NCBI RefSeq assembly: GCF_020177575.1
Contig: NZ_JAHTBK010000001.1
Coordinates: 1,361,875 to 1,425,874, forward strand
Length of the DNA stretch: 64,000 bases
From: Hasllibacter sp. MH4015
GTDB lineage: Bacteria > Pseudomonadota > Alphaproteobacteria > Rhodobacterales > Rhodobacteraceae
Reading direction: 5' to 3'
The notes below the pieces were generated by a model. It saw only the letters and a list, made by a program, of their open reading frames with translations. It had not been told where the DNA came from and did not search any database. Below, piece by piece: positions 62,978 to 64,000 of the stretch. Every line of letters begins with the position of its first letter. The stretch's first letter is position 1. Both the position numbers and the translations under genes were made by a program.

Positions 62978-64000
62978 CTACGAGCTCATATCGTAGGCCC
63001 GCTCGCCATGAACGCTGAGGTCGAGGCCATTGACCTCCGTCTCCTCATCCACGCGCAGGGGCGTAATCAGGCCAACAAGCCGTGCGATCACGAAGGTCAA
63101 CACGATCGTGTAGACGCCCACGATGGCCAGCCCGCCGAACTGCGCCACCGCGCTTACGTCGCTTGCGAAGAACAGGATCATGATCGTTCCGAAAATGCCG
63201 CCGACGCCGTGGACGGCGAAGACATCGAGCGTGTCGTCGATGCGCGCCTTGTTGCGGATCAGGGTCACGGCTTCCTGACAGAGGATACCGGCGACCGAGC
63301 CGATGATCAGCGCCGCGACGGGGCCAACGAAGCCGCTTGCCGGCGTGATGGAGGCCAGGCCCGCAATCGTACCCGTCACGACACCGACAAGGGAAACCTT
63401 GCCGTATTTCACCCGCTCCCACAGGCCCCAGCTGAGCGAGGCGGCCGCCGCAGAGATATGGGTGACGGTCAGCGCCATCGCCGCCCCGCCATCGGCGGCC
63501 AGCTGCGAGCCGCCGTTGAAGCCGAACCAGCCCACCCACAGCATCGCGGCCCCGATCATCACCATGCCCGGATTGTGCGGCGGGGTCGTGTTGTTCTTGC
63601 GCGCCCCCAGCATCACAGCAAGCACCAGCGCCGCCAGACCGGCGGTTTCATGGACGACGATGCCGCCGGCGAAATCGCGGACCCCGATCTCTCCCAATAT
63701 CCCGCCATCGGACAGCATTCCGCCACCCCAGATCCAATGCACGACCGGCGCGTAGACGACGAGCATCCAGATCGCGGAAAACAGAAGCACGAAGCCAAAG
63801 CCGATCCGCTCCACATAGGCGCCGACGATCAGGGCGGGCGTGATGATCGCGAAGGTCATCTGGAAAGCGAAGAACAGCACCTCGGGCAGGGTGCCGAACA
63901 CGGTGTCGGTGTCCACACCGGTCAGAAAGGCGCGATCCAACCCGCCCCAATAGCCGCTTTCGCCCGGACCGAAGGCGATGGAATAGCCAACGGCAAGCCA
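62978..64000 (-). CDS. amt: Ammonium transporter Amt (partial)
   Basis: C-terminal part, 341 residues visible, of an ammonium channel; the N-terminus is beyond the window end. About nine membrane segments are seen. Conserved family motifs include FAGGIVVHETAGLAALVLA (pore His region), GWFGFNGGSQLAADGGAAMA, and CQEAVTLIRNKARIDDTLDV with FAVHGVGGIFGTIMI (second pore His). The frame reads through to 64000 (...GLDRAFLTGVDTDT), so the TTG at 63940 is not the real start. A glnK gene is usual next to amt but would lie outside the window. Transport of NH4+/NH3 under nitrogen limitation. Confidence 0.95.
   Translation of the reverse strand, partial: WLAVGYSIAFGPGESGYWGGLDRAFLTGVDTDTVFGTLPEVLFFAFQMTFAIITPALIVGAYVERIGFGFVLLFSAIWMLVVYAPVVHWIWGGGMLSDGGILGEIGVRDFAGGIVVHETAGLAALVLAVMLGARKNNTTPPHNPGMVMIGAAMLWVGWFGFNGGSQLAADGGAAMALTVTHISAAAASLSWGLWERVKYGKVSLVGVVTGTIAGLASITPASGFVGPVAALIIGSVAGILCQEAVTLIRNKARIDDTLDVFAVHGVGGIFGTIMILFFASDVSAVAQFGGLAIVGVYTIVLTFVIARLVGLITPLRVDEETEVNGLDLSVHGERAYDMSS

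Overview
The window is a stretch of high-GC chromosome from an alphaproteobacterium, most likely of the Rhodobacterales (Roseobacter group). The reasons are the gene content: a heterotetrameric sarcosine oxidase operon, a single-chain indolepyruvate ferredoxin oxidoreductase, a TRAP uptake system, a trimethylamine-methyltransferase-like protein, DUF6456/DUF6477 genes and densely coupled ATGA/GTGA gene overlaps. I saw no tRNA, rRNA, insertion sequence, prophage or CRISPR array. The genes read as resident chromosome, not as an island.

Left part (1-12.4 kb): a minus-strand branched-chain-amino-acid-type ABC operon is read livJ, livG, a secreted protein, livF, four small secreted Cys proteins, livH, livM (cut by the window start). 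The four small proteins share one cysteine pattern and look like a tandem paralogue family inside a transporter operon. This is the most unusual feature here. Next comes a TRAP transporter operon (dctP, dctQ, a possible 48-codon ORF, dctM) diverging from a HpaI-type aldolase, a mutarotase-like protein and a YaiI-family protein, probably a uptake-plus-catabolism unit for a sugar acid or similar carboxylate.

Middle-left (12.4-28.4 kb): housekeeping genes der, grxD/bolA (with two tiny membrane ORFs between them), an EAL phosphodiesterase, purL, a GNAT enzyme, a LysR regulator, an EamA exporter, indolepyruvate ferredoxin oxidoreductase, TauE/SafE, a PhyH-like oxygenase, DUF2945, DUF1289, ruvX and ccmI. 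A compact sRNA candidate with its own promoter and a UUCG-type terminator lies between lysR and the GNAT gene.

Middle (28.6-43.5 kb): soxB, two small single-pass membrane proteins, soxD, soxA and soxG form a sarcosine oxidation locus. It is followed by two orphan envelope proteins, superoxide dismutase, a small hydrophilic protein plus a host-attachment-family protein, a Popeye-like membrane protein with a cyclic-nucleotide-binding domain, a LOG-family protein, a LysM protein, an Atm1-type ABC exporter and a fatty acid desaturase.

Right part (43.5-64 kb): an RND efflux pump with its adaptor and a promoter flanked by repeated palindromes; YfgM- and BamB-like envelope assembly genes; a YdcF-like protein; guaA; an MttB-family methyltransferase; DUF6477 and DUF6456 genes diverging from a region with a perfect DnaA box and a CtrA-like site; lipA; a Sel1-repeat protein; a diheme cytochrome c and a cytochrome c'-like protein; hypoxanthine phosphoribosyltransferase; a COQ10/RatA-like protein; and an ammonium transporter cut by the window end.
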